This document shows positions 37,253 through 50,310 of a stretch of 64,000 bases of DNA, piece by piece. Position 1 is the stretch's first letter. Every line of letters starts with the position of its first letter. Below the pieces are notes generated by a model. The model was not told where the DNA came from, ran no database searches, and saw only the letters and a program-made list of their open reading frames with translations. The position numbers and the translations under genes are program-made. The DNA is from Ooceraea biroi. Taxonomy: Eukaryota > Arthropoda > Insecta > Hymenoptera > Formicidae. The stretch is taken from the NCBI RefSeq assembly GCF_003672135.1, contig NC_039514.1, forward strand, positions 7,863,787-7,927,786. Reading direction: 5' to 3'.

Positions 37253-39083
37253 GTGTGCCTCAAATGAGCGTACTTATCCAACAGGCGGCGAGAAAGAAAC
37301 GGAGGCATTTTCGAACCGTGATCGAGCAGGCAGCCATTCTACGACGACGTATACGAGGAAAGCGTGTCTAATTTCTCGCGAGAACAATATTATCGCACAA
37401 TGCGCATTCTGACATTATTAAAAAAAATTATTAAAAAGAAGGAGAGACACACGTTCGATCAGCAACACATTCCGAAGCCTACATTAAAAGCCAAAATGGC
37501 AAGGAGACACGCGCGTCTGTATTAATGGTTTCTGACGAAACTGATGCTGAAATTGCATATTTAGCTAGATCAGACCGGTCGTGTCTCATCGATTAGCGTC
37601 TGCGAAATTAAGTGTGTCGTTTCGGGACGAGATCAAAGATCTCGATTCGATATTGAAATTAGAAACGAAGGGAGAGGAAGTACAAGATCAACGCTAATAC
37701 GGTTCTTAAGCAACCGCACGAGATCTAGATATCGATCGATTTTATCGGCAGGTTCCGCTCGCGGCTCTTCCTCTAGACGTACGCTCCTTCGATCGCGCGG
37801 CAGGCAGAAATCGATGGCATTCATTGCGTAACGAGGCACTTACCGCAAATCAAACTAATGGCCAATAAAACACTCGCACTAAAATCGCATCGAGAGGCGC
37901 GCCTGGATTTCATCCGGAATTCCTGCTCCACGAGCACCGACATCGCGTTATTAACGTTTAAGTAGCGACATGAGTTAGGTATGCGCGATGTTATTTATTT
38001 CACAGTGGTATTATCTACGTCATAGCGGTGTAAGTGTATATTGATAGAAATTTCCTCGAGTAAGCTGAATTTAATATGATGAACCATACCAAAGTTCCGT
38101 ATGAGAAATTTACGTACCGCGCCACTCGCATCTTAGTCATCGTTTTCACGCTGATCGGGCACTTTGCTGAAACGTTTTATGTGTAATACGCGAGTCTACA
38201 TATTATTTATATTTGCTAATATATACATACATCTCTCTCCTTTATAGACACGCAATGGTTACTCCTCATAAATGCACATGTATGTACTTTCAGTTCGCGA
38301 CGCGACGCTTATTTAAAAGTAAGAGGCGAACGCGAATGGTAAACGCGCTGCAAGGTTGCCGACCTCCGTTCCGCTGCAATGTCAGCCGCATGAAAGATTT
38401 ATTCGATAACTGTGCAAAGTGTCCGCAGCTCGCTGTGCGTGGAAGCGGATAATTAAATTTGATAATTGAAAATGAATGAACCGGTGAACGGCGTATGCGC
38501 GTAGAAGTATCTCTGCGAACGCGCGTGCATCGGCTCTCATATATCGCGCGAAATGCATATTAGCAAGCAGATCGGAATCACGTTGCTGTAGAGAGAGCGA
38601 GCAACTCGTACCGCTACTTTTACGTTTCCTACTTAGGAAACAATGCCTCCTGTCGCGATTAGCGAAACGAGATGTATATCGGCCTTCTATATCGAATTTG
38701 CGGCTTGTTGCTCCGAACACGCTTTATTCCTCGTGCCAATCAAAAACTTTTATATTCGCTGCATTTGATTTAATCTCTGAGTTTTTCAAGAATTACATCT
38801 AGGATTAATAAAGAAATACTTTTTACACCCGATATCATTTATCAAACCTGCAACGTTAATTAATTGAACCACCAACTGCTCGATGCGAGTACAAATTTGA
38901 GGATTGTTGCGTGATCTGTTCGCTCGCAGATTGATAAAAAAATCTTGCCTTCTCCCATGCGTCACATCACAGTTTAAACATGGAAAAAAGATCAAGAGGC
39001 ATCCGGCACGGTCACAATATTAATCAAGAATCGATGCATGAGATTATATTAAGCAACAATCTCGGCTGCATACTCGCTGTTGC

Positions 39084-39114
39084 ACGCACATACACATACA
39101 CACACACGCATACA
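39084..39114. repeat. CA-rich microsatellite
   Basis: Interrupted CACA/TACA run. Confidence 0.8.
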
Positions 39115-39697
39115 CGGTCGTTTAAATCGAAATCTATTGACACTGATTAATTGCCGTCGGTATTGAAAAGGGAGAAACGAAAAGTAAGTCATCGATCCGA
39201 AGGCATTTATCCGGCGACGACCGTGGAACGTTATCAATTGATCGTATTTTACGACAGAGAATCGAGCACTCACGAGTGAATCTGTTCACCGACGAAGGGA
39301 CGACGATCGCAACGTATAATTGTTAATTATCTCAACGATTGTCCGCGGCTCGAAGGGGAGCCGGCAATTTCGCATTAACACGCTCGACACGCAAGGTGCA
39401 ACGCGCGCATCGCCAACGGGAATACTAGACGAAGAATCCTTCGCGTCTTTCGCTCTCGGCGCATTTATCTCGTTGATGTACCCTTCGCAGTAAAGGTTGC
39501 ACAGTACGCAATACCGAAAGGATTGATGTAATTGAACTAGACATACGGCGATCACGTTACACTGAAATAAAGTGTAAAACATTAGCTCGCATCATCCGCG
39601 CGTTGCGCTATTGCCAATTAAGTTCCTTGAAATTCCGTAATATAAATTACAACTGCTAAAGTATACGAAAAGCAACCGGTAAGATTTTTCCCCGACG

Positions 39698-40840
39698 CAC
39701 AGTGGGCCAGAAAACTCACAAAAGTGGCAAAAAACCAACACTCAAATTTTTACTCAATTATCACGATATCTTAAAATAGAGTAGTTGAAGTGGCCGTAGC
39801 GAAATGTTTTTACAGGTTATTCAATATTTGTTCATATAGGGGCATCATGAACAAGAAAAATGTTATTTGTTTCCTAACGTATTTATAATTTCTTTTTCTC
39901 ATATGAAAAATTTAGCTTATCACTTTTAAAGGTTTTTCTTTTATGTAATATCAGTATTACGGGTATTTGAATTTGAAAAAGCTAGTAAAGATCTGTGGAC
40001 GTTAACCTGATTTGAGTATCATGACTTCTTGTGAAATCAATTTTATTCATTTCGCTTTTGTACAGGTTATTGTTTTCCTGCTCCCCGAGACTCCACTTTC
40101 TAATCAAAAATTGAAGGTGTCAGGATCTTCATTATAATGTCTACTTTAAACTTATTCGGCGATATTTTGCGAATACTGTAATTTGCTCTGTGTACATGAG
40201 TTTTAAATCGCCCAGATTTGCTACGATTACGCGACTAGATACGTACAATAAGGTGCATTAATTCACGTGATAGCGAATATTTATTAATAGTAATATATTT
40301 ATTAATGTTAATATATATATTAATATTATATATATGTATAATATATAGGTATATATATAATATTAATATATATATGTTAATATATAGAATGCATTTTTTC
40401 ACGATATAAAGCTAGTTTGACGGATAGACACCAAAGTTTTAAGTTCGACAATTTATCTCACTAGTTTATTTCTCATTGTTCTAAATGTAACAAATAGAAA
40501 ATATTTTGTCCTACGCAACGGTGCCCCATCTGCTGATAGGCCGCTCTACCGTGCCGGCACTGTCTCTCGCGGCGCTTGTACGCTCCGAGTAGGGAGTAGG
40601 AATTTTTCATGTCAGATTCGTTATCAGCAACCTTGAAAATCATTAAATATCAAGTTCCATACAAATCCGATCAAAATTAATAGATATTGACCGCCATATT
40701 GGATCCACTAATTTGAATATTGAATTTTCCATGTCAGATTCGTTATCAGCAACCTCAAAACCTCAAGTACCTCGAATTTCAGAAAAGTCTAAAGAAATCT
40801 TGAATTTTGTCCGCTTTTGCATGCTTTCTGGCCCACTGTG
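39698..40840 (+). mobile_element. Transib-like DNA transposon, non-autonomous, copy 2
   Basis: The left end is CACAGTGGGCCAGAAAACTC and the right end, read inversely, is CACAGTGGGCCAGAAAGCAT, giving about 16 bp of good TIR. The direct 5 bp CGACG flanks both ends (39693-39697, 40841-40845), the same duplication as at the 6312 element. Near the right end both elements share CCATATTGGATCC and a GTAATCAGCGACCTC-like block; in this copy the second block is present twice (about 40615 and 40738). This ties the two to one family although the interiors differ. No coding remnant is recognisable. Confidence 0.7.
40276..40388. repeat. AT-rich simple repeat inside the second Transib-like element
   Basis: Runs of TATA and TTAATA with internal inverted symmetry. 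Confidence 0.85.
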
Positions 40841-40845
40841 CGACG

Positions 40846-43800
40846 AGATAAAAAGTATGAGACAGCAGTGCGCGAAGGTATCGTATGTCGCCAAGAAAAA
40901 GATTATGAAACCGCGTGGATGCACCAGAGGATAACGGTGCCATCGAGATTTCTCTCGAGTCACTAGGCCACCTTATTTTCATCCACTTTTCCCTGCGGGT
41001 CGCCATAATTCTCTATTCAGCTCGAGCCTCCCGTTTCCCCGGAGAAGGTCGAGGATCACTGACACCGGGATAAAGTGCAGGACAAAGAGAGAGAAACAAC
41101 AAACGACAGGCTGATCTCAATGTCGACATCATCAAGTTCTCATTTTCACTCAATGCATGCATTCAGTGCGTGCGATTGATCCGCGTAGGTAACGCATACC
41201 CGATCTGTGCACCGTTCTCCGATCGATCTCTTTATCCTTTTCCCTTCTTCTTTCATCGGTTGTGCTCTTATTACGCATTAAAGCACATCGAAGAAAATGC
41301 GGTCCGATTACGACGCACTGCGTTTCGCACGAAAGCTGTGGGAGTTCCACGGAATTGAATTATGAGAAAATCCTGAAGAGAAAGAGATCGTATCTTCATC
41401 ATAACGAAAGAATGGAACCCCGATGATATTGCATCTCCTAACGGAGCCGTGTATCGCGCGAGTGAGAGATGAGGCACATTATCGTCGAATTGTTTCGCGT
41501 CAATAGAGTTTCCGCGTACAGTTTTCTCGGGGGTACTGTTATATACCACGCGTCCATTACGAAAGGTGCTGGCCTCGTCACGAAAGATACATATCTCCAT
41601 CGCTCATGGGGAACGTGATTCCCCATTAAAGTCCATCATTAAAAAATTTATATATATAAGAATGCAGACTAGTAATTTCTCTCTAAAACATTCGACTTCA
41701 TCCCATGTGGTCAATTAATTAATAAAATTTTTTCAAAATAATCGACGAAGAAAGACAAATTGTGAGAAAGAATTTTGCAAACATTCCATAATTGCAATAA
41801 TAATATTATATTACAGAAAAATAAAGATACTTTAATGAAATCTTCACGAGACTTAAATGAGAATTTAACCGCTCGAAAGTCAGTTGACGAGGACTTGGTA
41901 AACTGCATTAAACAGACGAAAGTACGGCCTAAACGAGCGCCAACGAGGCAAAGGGTCTTTGTGTCAAGTGGCGCTTGAACCCCAAGAGCCCGAGTGACCA
42001 AGTGCTCGGAGAATCTTGTTTGGAAAGGAGAAAACGGGAGTGCGGTGTGAATTAGCTTATCTAACGTACTAAATCTGAGTATAATTAGGACACGAGTGCT
42101 CGCCGACTCTTCTGAAACAAGATTGCACGAATCGCGTATTAAACTGGTCTTATACCGATGTCTTACGAAAACACTAAAGCGTTAATAGATTTCACTAGTT
42201 CTCAGCTCGGTTTCTCTAATCAAATGAAACGGTCTCACTTCAGGAGAAATCGGAGTGTTTGTTTAAAGAGTTAAGGCTAGGAGGATTATGAAATCGCGGA
42301 TACGGCTATCGTCAAAAAATACTACGACCGTTTGCCTCGGGTAATTTCTCTTGCATTCTTCGATGGATTCTCGACTGCGGATGCGTGAAGCGCAAGATGC
42401 ATCGATTGTAGTCAAAACGAGAAAGTTCTATTATTAATGAGCACAGAAGATAGCTTACGGCTAATATAGAAAGTGTGCTGTATCGATCTTTTGACCTTAC
42501 GCTTACTAGCTAGCATAAAAATTCAAATCTGCATGAGATTTGCATGAAAGTATACGCGTATATACGGCAAAATTATTATATTTAACCCTTTCACTTGCGC
42601 TTCAATTGCTTCGTATTATCGACGAGAAACGAGAAAAGACGGTACGCTCTCCATTATCTTCGTTCAACAACCCGGCATTAAATTACGATATACGTCATAA
42701 ATTAATTTTTAAAAAAGTCGAAATTGATTAGAAAATAGACTGATAAATCTTGATCAAGATGTGATCAAAGTTTACAGCAACGTCTATTTCATAGCCAGCT
42801 AACGAACAGCTCAGCCGCGCTCCCGTAAGCACGCCAACTCCGAATAGTGACAAGCAGAATTGTGCAGTCGCAGAACACAAGAAATCACTGCCAATTTAAT
42901 TACCACAATTACTGAGACCACGATAGCGTAAGCCGGAATTTTCTCGGTGGTTAACAGCCAACCTTGAAGTAGGAAGTCGGACAAGTGGCAACCGAGCATT
43001 CGCTTCCTCGATGGAAGTAATAATTCTTTAAACCGCGCAGCCTCGCGCGCGCCCGCGTTGTCGTTGGATGCGATAAAAAACAACAAGTGCAATTAAGCGC
43101 CATTAGCGAAACGGTCGAGCTGCACTAAAATTACTCAATCAGTTTGACACGCTCGAGCGAACAGGTGCGTTCGCAGATAAGTCGTTGAGCCGTGTACATT
43201 ACGATAAGACGACTCGAGTGAACGCAGTTTCGAATATCGGATATCTATGACTCATGCGGTTGGCAGACCGCGTATTGCACGGTAATGCAACGTGCAGAAA
43301 TATTTGTTATCTGCGTAAGCATTAACCGCTCTAGGCGATGCGGATGAAAATGAGCATCGGAACCCGACTCGCGTTGAATCGCGTACGCGTATCTCGGCGT
43401 TGTTGTTGCGGCAACGCATATAAAACTATGATTCGCCTTAACGCGAGTCACCGTGTCACGGGATAAAAATGACGTTACGTGAGGCGTCTATCTACCTTAA
43501 TTGTCTTCGTATTATTCGCTTATTTAGCTGGATTCACGGTAACGCGGGTAACACGCGCGTGCAAACAGCTCGAGCTGGTATCGCGTTCAAGGGTCAAGCG
43601 TAATTAAGAATAAACGAGCTGTGTAAAAAACAAATCGTGCGCCGATGTTGGGCTGCAAATATTATACGTCCGATGTATGTACAAGGGAAATCACTCTGAA
43701 ATTATCCCACAAGATATATCGCGCGTAGTAGTAAAGCTCGGCGCTAATTGCCAGCGCTGTCGAGCAGCTTCAAGTGCCGCAATAACTAGGATAGCGATCG

Positions 43801-44638
43801 ACCAGGCCGAAACTTCCTGTTGGCGTCAATTTAACGTCTCCTACCTTCGTGCAATTCCATTGTCTCATTTTTCTTTTTCTCCACTCGCGGTCTACGTTTT
43901 CTGACAGTGTCCGCGGATGCCACGCGAGAACAGCAGTCTAGCACGTTCTAGGAAGGATCAAGGACGTGCGCGAGGAACTCGTCGAACAAAGAGTCGAGGG
44001 AATGTCACGGACGGAACGATCTGCAACGGATCGGATCTGCATAGAGAACGCGACAAAAAGGCGGATAAAAAATCAAAGGTAATGATGAATAAATATGCAA
44101 GATAATAATTAACGTGTCTCCCGTCTCTCTCTCTCTCTCTCTCTCAACTTGAAGACGAGGCATTTTCAGGGGTTGAAAAAAAATACTCGCACTATAATGA
44201 GCATTCCGCCGCGTGCGTTGAATCGAAGAATTATCGCGTTTTTTGTAAGCGGCGCGAATCGCTTTCTGCGAAATCTCGGCGCGACGCGGACGGCGGACGA
44301 CGGGGGCAGCGAGCGTTATAACTCCCTCGTGTCAAGGGAGTTTCAAAAGGGATCGCGAAAAAAAGGCGACGAACATTTTGCGACCGACGTGCCTCGTAAA
44401 GAACGAGACAGTGGACACCCCTGCCGCGATTTTCGTATTCACAATTAGCATTTCTTCTGCTCCGTTCGTCCTTTCAGCCGCGTGAACAATGACCGGCAGG
44501 AAAGCCGACAGCTGGACGCGACGTGGACACGCGAACCCTGCCGAAATCACCCGTGCAGATTTCTTCTACCGTAAACATTCTGAGATGCTAGATTATTGCA
44601 AGTCGTAACGGCAATTTGATTACTTGCTGTCGTTAATA
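40846..44638. other. No gene recognised; one CT microsatellite
   Basis: CpG-rich and AT-rich patches with only short overlapping frames. One minus-strand frame (about 42811-43092) includes a hydrophobic run but has no other support. CT repeat at 44124-44145. Confidence 0.45.
44124..44145. repeat. (CT)n microsatellite
   Basis: About eleven CT units. Confidence 0.95.
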
Positions 44639-45879
44639 TTAGGGGTGTGATTTAGTTTTGAGGGTTTTTTTGCTCAAAAACGCATGTATTTAAATATGAT
44701 AATGAACGAATACCTTAATCAAAATATTTTCCTTCCTTTTCTATAACTTTTCCCATCTTTCTGGCAAGAGATGGATTCCACCACGATAAAATCACTCTTC
44801 TTTTCAGTTGATCCATTCGTCGACGAATTTTCGCACTTCTTCCAAATTATCAAAGTGTGTATCCTCTAAAGCGTGTTGCATCCACCGGAACAAATAATAA
44901 TCGCATGGAGAATACGCGGGGTGCGGTAAGACTTCCCATTCAAGCTCTAATAGTGTTTGTTTCACTGATAACGCAACGTCAGGTCGAGCGTTGTCACGAA
45001 GAAGAATCACTTTCCGTCGTTTACTCGCAATTGGTGGTCGTTTTTGGTCCAATGCTTGCTTCAACTTGTACAATTGGTGTCGATAACGATCAGCCGTGAC
45101 AGTCTCATGCGGATTTAACAGCTCATAGTACACTATCCCACCAAATACGGAGCATTACTTTTGAACCGTGAATATTGCGTCTCGGAGTGGATGTTGATGG
45201 TTCGCCTGGATCCACCCATGATTTTCTGCGTTTCGGATTATCAAAATAGATCCACTTTTCATCCCCAGTAACAATCCGAGACAAAAGACTCTTCTTTTTT
45301 TGCCTGGCGATCAACGAAATGCAAATGTTCAACCGGTTCGCAATGGCACTTTCCGATAATTCATGTCGAACCCATTTCCCTTCTTTCTGAATTTTTCCCA
45401 TTTCATGTAAATGTTTCGTAACTGTTGTACGATCAACATTTAATGCTCTGGCAAGTTCTGAAGTGGATTCTGTTGGATTTTCGTGCAATAATGCTTGCAA
45501 ATCTGCATTTTCAAGCTTTCTTGGTTGTCCCGAGCGTTCTTTGTCCTTCACCACTTTTAAAGCGTCTAAACCAGTATTCACACGTCTTAATTGATGGGGC
45601 AGAATCACCATAAGTTTCCACAAGAATTCTATAACCGTCAGCCGCAGTTTTCTTCTGATTAAAAAACAAAAGCAACGCATGTCGAAAACGCTGTTTCGGA
45701 AGTTGCATTTTTACGATGATATAAACACGACTGTTATTGCATCTATTGCTATAATGCTACTAAATGTCATGGATAATGTGAAGACTGTAAGAAACAACAG
45801 TTATCGGAAACAGCTATTGGAACAAACTCACACTACAGCCATCTGTTGCAAAACCCTCAAAACTAAATCACACTCCTAA
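44639..45879 (-). mobile_element. mariner element (family 3), complete ends, degenerate
   Basis: The 1241 bp element has TIRs starting TTAGGGGTGTGATTTAGTTT and TTAGGAGTGTGATTTAGTTT and TA duplications at 44637-44638 and 45880-45881. The encoded transposase differs strongly from both other mariners in the window, so it is a third lineage. The divergence of its coding region suggests an older insertion. Confidence 0.9.
44804..45708 (-). pseudogene. mariner transposase (family 3), frameshifted with a deletion in the catalytic core
   Basis: The start is at 45708 (MQLPKQRFRHALLLFFNQKK). Helix-turn-helix segments are followed by IVTGDEKWIYFDNPKRRKSW, the first catalytic aspartate, and by a WWD block. 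The second aspartate is in LRDNARPDVA. The third motif reads AYSPCDYYLF, four residues shorter than the usual form, so the spacing is 30 instead of 34 residues. Frame breaks lie near 45560 and 45140, and a TGA replaces a likely tryptophan at 44804-44806. It is inactive. Confidence 0.88.
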
Positions 45880-45881
45880 TA

Positions 45882-48205
45882 GATACACGCTGAACCAAAT
45901 CGCCTCACGTGAGCCTCCGCATTAACATATTAAACAATGCCTAGCTTCAGGTGTTACAGACATTGGCCTCCACGATAAACAGGTGTCTACGATAAGAGTA
46001 TGCAGATTTTTACGACTTTTTCAGGAGAACAACAGAATTAACGTTCACGTCAGTTCAAACGAAAAACATGCGCATCATGGTTGATGTGAAAAAAATTTAG
46101 GTAAACTATAAGCAAAAAAGGCGAAACGTCGTGTCTCGCATTCACGAAAAAAAAAAGACTGACGTAACGAACGCACCGTGCGAGAGGAACGAAACTGACG
46201 GTCCACGGTAGAGCACGATGCTCTCACGACACAGAAAGGCGGGACGTTCTTCTTTAACGGATTCCTCGTAATCGTGATCATCGAATCTCCGAACGGGCAA
46301 GCGGCTTTTTACTACGATTCCAGAGATGACGTCTCATACGTTCGCGATCGGTGTCAGATCCACGTTCCTTAGCGACCATAGGAACTGGACAAACGCGGTT
46401 TGATTCAGAGTCTCGGAATGTCTGCGCACTCCATAGTCCATAGGAACTCCCGGAGCCAACGAAGCTCCCTTATAAGGCCACTTTTCGACGGATATGAGTT
46501 TTTAGTGTTTTATCGAATCTTGTTTGCGCCGCAGAATAAGATTAATCTCTCGTGGTCATGGCACGATGTTCACGGAGGGACCATTCTCTCAACGCGTTTT
46601 CTAATTTTCATGCAAACCCAACAGATTTCACAATTTCCATAATTTTAATAGATGCAAAAATCGGTGCGAGATCTTTCAAATGTTTGAGCAGCTTGTATGA
46701 AATCGCAGAAAAAACATACGTTAAAATAAATGAAGAAAGGAGAAGGAAGGATGGTTCGCGGAACGATAGTTAGCGTTCAGGATTCGGCTACCGTGCTCCA
46801 TCACCCGCTCCATCATCGATCTTATCGTGCGCCAAAACAAGGCAGTGCGAGAGGCAACGCGCCAAGACTTCCTCGTGTGTCTCTCGCTGTTCTCCTACGT
46901 TGCACCGCGATTTAACTAGCTGCACACCGACCGATCCCTATCTCGTATGCAGTTGCAAGCGATGGACAACGTTCTCTCGCCCTCTTTCTATCCATCTCGA
47001 CTCGTGGAAGGGCGGATCGTTATGATAAACTTACACGAAGCCGATAGCGAGTAGCATGTTACACGTTACATGTTTTTTCACGTCTTCAAAAGTTGCGTAC
47101 TTTATTTCTTCTCATAAAGCGGAATGTTACGTGTTGCACAATAATGCAATTAGGAATAATCAACTGTAACAGCACGCAACGAAATAGGTACTGTTAATGG
47201 GAGCATTGATAATGACTTGATAGAGCGACGAATGCTTCATTACTGCTCTTTACAAGAGTGAAATTGAGGCCGAGTGGAACATTAGCATGATGGAAAGAAG
47301 CAAGTGTGCCTGAAAGTAGAAGACGTTTCTATTCGTTTTCTTCAATACTCGATAATTAGCTCAATTATCCCTTCTCAGCCAGATTCGGTAAACAGGTATC
47401 CGTGCAAGGGCCGCAGTCGCAAGCGCATCAGCTTGACTTCAACGAGCCTGATACCGTCATCCGTCAGCCCTGTGAAAGTAAATGCTCGCACGGGATAAGT
47501 AGCTCACGCGAATAACCGACGTCCACTTGATTCGCCTCACTATCAGCGTCGAGCGTGAAGCCGCCGTAAGGGCTGGGATTCGTCTCGACGACGTTGCTAA
47601 CTCGCTCGTCCAGCACCCTGTTCCTTTTTTATCCCCTCGCGAAATTAATGGCACCTCGCAAGTGTCCCGTATCACGGGATGAGAAAGGGAGCCGTGAGGC
47701 AGCGGGGGAGGAGAAAAAGGAGGTAACGAGGAAGAGAAGACCCGGCAGAAGGAGGTTCGTAGCGTACGCCGGGATGTCGGCGATGTCGTCGTTAAAAGTC
47801 CGCCCGAATTACGAACATTTGGCAGGGTCCGCTTTTAGTGGCGGCCTTAATACCCCCTTAGGTCGCGTGTATGTGCGTTGCGTGTGCGAAGAGGCACAAA
47901 GCACTTCTTGGTGGGTCGTCGCTCAAATACCGAGGATCGTTAAAGAGCCACGCAATTTCGTCAAATTACGAATTGCATCGCTCTCTGCCGCAGTCGACGA
48001 CGACGATGACGACGACACTTAATAATCCCAAGAGACTGCTATACAACTTTGTGCAGAGTGACTGAGGCACTTGAAAATCATTTCTTTCATCTATTTCAAT
48101 GAATTTTAAACGTGTTTGGATATCCAAAGTGCGTTACGCACGCGTTTGTTTTTACACGTTAAAAAGGCGCCAAGTAGCTGCAGCGAATAAGGTAAATTAG
48201 CGAAA
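45882..48205. other. No gene or repeat recognised
   Basis: The longest frame (about 47594-48022, plus strand) is basic, then acidic (a GAC/GAT-rich run of Asp at its end), and has no recognisable domain. I treat it as chance. Confidence 0.4.
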
Positions 48206-48207
48206 TA

Positions 48208-48425
48208 TTGGTTGCCAAAAAGTAATTGCGTTTTTTTTTACATAAATAAAAGGCGAATTTTTCATGGGAAACAACGAACTTTATTAAATCATAATATTGT
48301 CATTTTGTTTGATTATCTTTTGCCATTTATCAGGCAATTTCATGATTCCGCGCTCAAAAAAGTTCTTATCTTTTTCAGCAAAAAACAATTCCAACAACGA
48401 TTTCATATCCTCATCAGCAGTAAAG
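48208..48425 (-). mobile_element. mariner (family 2), 3' end only, cut by N gap
   Basis: After TA at 48206-48207 the sequence follows the inverse of the last ~220 bp of the family 2 mariner, including its TIR. It stops at the N gap inside the transposase gene. Beyond the gap the sequence is not mariner, so the rest of the element is missing from the assembly or deleted. Its flanks differ from the copies at 14922 and 22612, making it an independent insertion. Confidence 0.88.
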
Positions 48426-48525
48426 NNNNNNNNNNNNNNNNNNNNNNNNNNNNNNNNNNNNNNNNNNNNNNNNNNNNNNNNNNNNNNNNNNNNNNNNNNN
48501 NNNNNNNNNNNNNNNNNNNNNNNNN
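48426..48525. other. Assembly gap (100 N)
   Basis: Exactly 100 N, starting within a mariner copy. The real size is unknown; a complete element would need about 1.1 kb here. Confidence 0.97.
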
Positions 48526-49785
48526 CTCTCTGACAATCTCTAGAAAAAGGAACGTTTTCGCTTTTTTTATTAATTTCGACAACCGAACAGCCGTGACGAT
48601 GGTATCGGACTAACTTTGCTTCCAACGTTGTTTTCAACGTGTGTAGCAGTGTACACTACGTGTACCTGCTGAGCTTTCGGTAAAATTATTAATTCAAACC
48701 GAATCGTCGACACGCGTTCTCTCGTTCGCGGTATTCTTATTAAAGATACATTAGATTGCTTGAGTTGCAAGATAACAGTTGGCAGCAGTTCCTGTGAAAT
48801 GGATTTGGGGCATTAGTTTATAACGTTAGATATCAATTTAGATTCACTCGCGTTGCTACTGTTTGCTCAGACAATGGCGATACATTGAATAACATCGGAG
48901 GACACTGAAATATTTTCCATCTGACGTTTTAACGGCCTGGAGCCGTTTGGGTAGTTGTTATCAAGCACCTGGCAATTTAAAATACCACGTGGATTCACGA
49001 GTGCCTTATAGCGCTACACAGCGTACAGATATCGGTAGCGTGCAGGACACAAAGGATGGCCGCTAAACCTAGATATTTTGACGCTCTAGGCGAAATACAG
49101 AGAGGTCTCTTTCTCATTCCGTGAGATAACAATAAAGCCCACAGCTAAAGGGGAAAAGCTTCGCTTAAACTGGAACATATCAGAATGTAGTTTCAATCGA
49201 TTCGCGCGTACTTTTACGCAAATGTTTGTAGTAATATCTTGAAATAAGATTGTGAAATCTCCGAACGCAAATTGGTGCTATTAATCGACGAGACATGTAA
49301 CACATATTGTACGTTGTTACTTTTCTCCCCTTTTATTTCATTTCCTGTTTTCCGGTCCGTTAAACACGATTATATTTCTCCATTTAGGTAAAGTCGTCCG
49401 TCTGCAAACGATGACTGAATTTCGTAAATTAGCTTGAATTTAGAATAAATGTTCTCTTAACTGTTTGCCGTATGATGACGTTGATATTGCAAAGTACTGG
49501 GAAGATAGCTGGGCAGTCACTCGATTACTGAGCAAGCAAGTTTAGTGAACCGTGCTAATTGCTACGTTGATTGGCGGAAATCCAACATCCGATCGAATGG
49601 AGTGAATACCAATCATTAACATGCTCAAAAATCTTTCAAATATCCGTTTTGTTGATACAATGTCTATATGTATTCGAATCGAGATTTAGTGTTTGCTGTT
49701 GGACGGGACGCCAAACTGCGAGTCTGACAGCTTCATCGGTAGAATGTTAGTGCAAAAAATTTCATATAATTCTTATTGCAGTATA
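48526..49785. other. No gene or repeat recognised
   Basis: Intermediate composition with short frames only. Confidence 0.45.
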
Positions 49786-50000
49786 ATGGATAATTATTTA
49801 GATTAACGCAGCAACCTCGAATGACCTTGACCTTGACATATGTTGTCACGGTCACCCTCCTGAGTGACCTTCAAAAGGTTTTAGCCGTCGCTCATTGTTT
49901 ATTAAAAAGTTATTAACAAAAGAAGTTTCGAAAATATAGTAGTTATTTTGAATATTGAAAGACATAAACGACGAATATAAACGAAGGAAGGAAAGTGATT

Positions 50001-50047
50001 TAACCTAACCTAATCTAATCTAACCTGGTTAGGTTAGGTTAGGTTAT
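50001..50047. repeat. Head-to-head TTAGG-type telomere-like repeats
   Basis: A run of TAACC/TAATC units (50001-50026) is followed directly by GGTTA units (50027-50046), so the insect telomere motif TTAGG appears in both orientations back to back. The run is short and interstitial and belongs to the edge of the inner inverted repeat. Confidence 0.8.
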
Positions 50048-50310
50048 ATTTTCCGAAACTGGAGCCCGGACACATATACGCTCGTTTTTCAGCCCGCTTC
50101 GCGGGAGGGCGGGGGAAAGGGGCTTCGCCCCTCCTCCTCGCCAGAATCCGTGCCGTGTACCAGGTGATCAAAATCTGTACGGTGAAATCTGTAACACCGG
50201 CTCCGGCGGGGGGAAGGGCAAAGCCCCTACCCCCCGCCCTCCCGCGAAGCGGGCTGAAAACGAGCGTATGTGTCCGGGGCAGTTTCGGAAAATATAACCT
50301 AACCCAAACC
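50027..50310. repeat. GC-rich inner inverted repeat with small hairpins
   Basis: About 100 bp at 50027-50131 recurs inverted at about 50210-50310. Both arms contain CCCGCTTCGCGGG and the left arm contains GGGGCTTCGCCCC. These are 5 bp stems around a TTC loop. The G/C-rich core contrasts sharply with the AT-rich surroundings. Confidence 0.85.

Larger units (their letters stand above)
36299..39697. other. No gene recognised; two short simple repeats
   Basis: Only short overlapping frames. Simple repeats: GCAG units at 37234-37252 and a CA-rich run at 39084-39114. Confidence 0.45.

Noticed and set aside
38001..38008. Lone CACAGTGG resembling the Transib heptamer
   Set aside because: No inverse partner, no CGACG flank and no extended TIR similarity. 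An 8-mer match is expected by chance.
42811..43092. Frame with a hydrophobic segment, possible membrane protein
   Set aside because: Only one weak hydrophobic run, no signal of selection or splice sites, and competing frames on the other strand.
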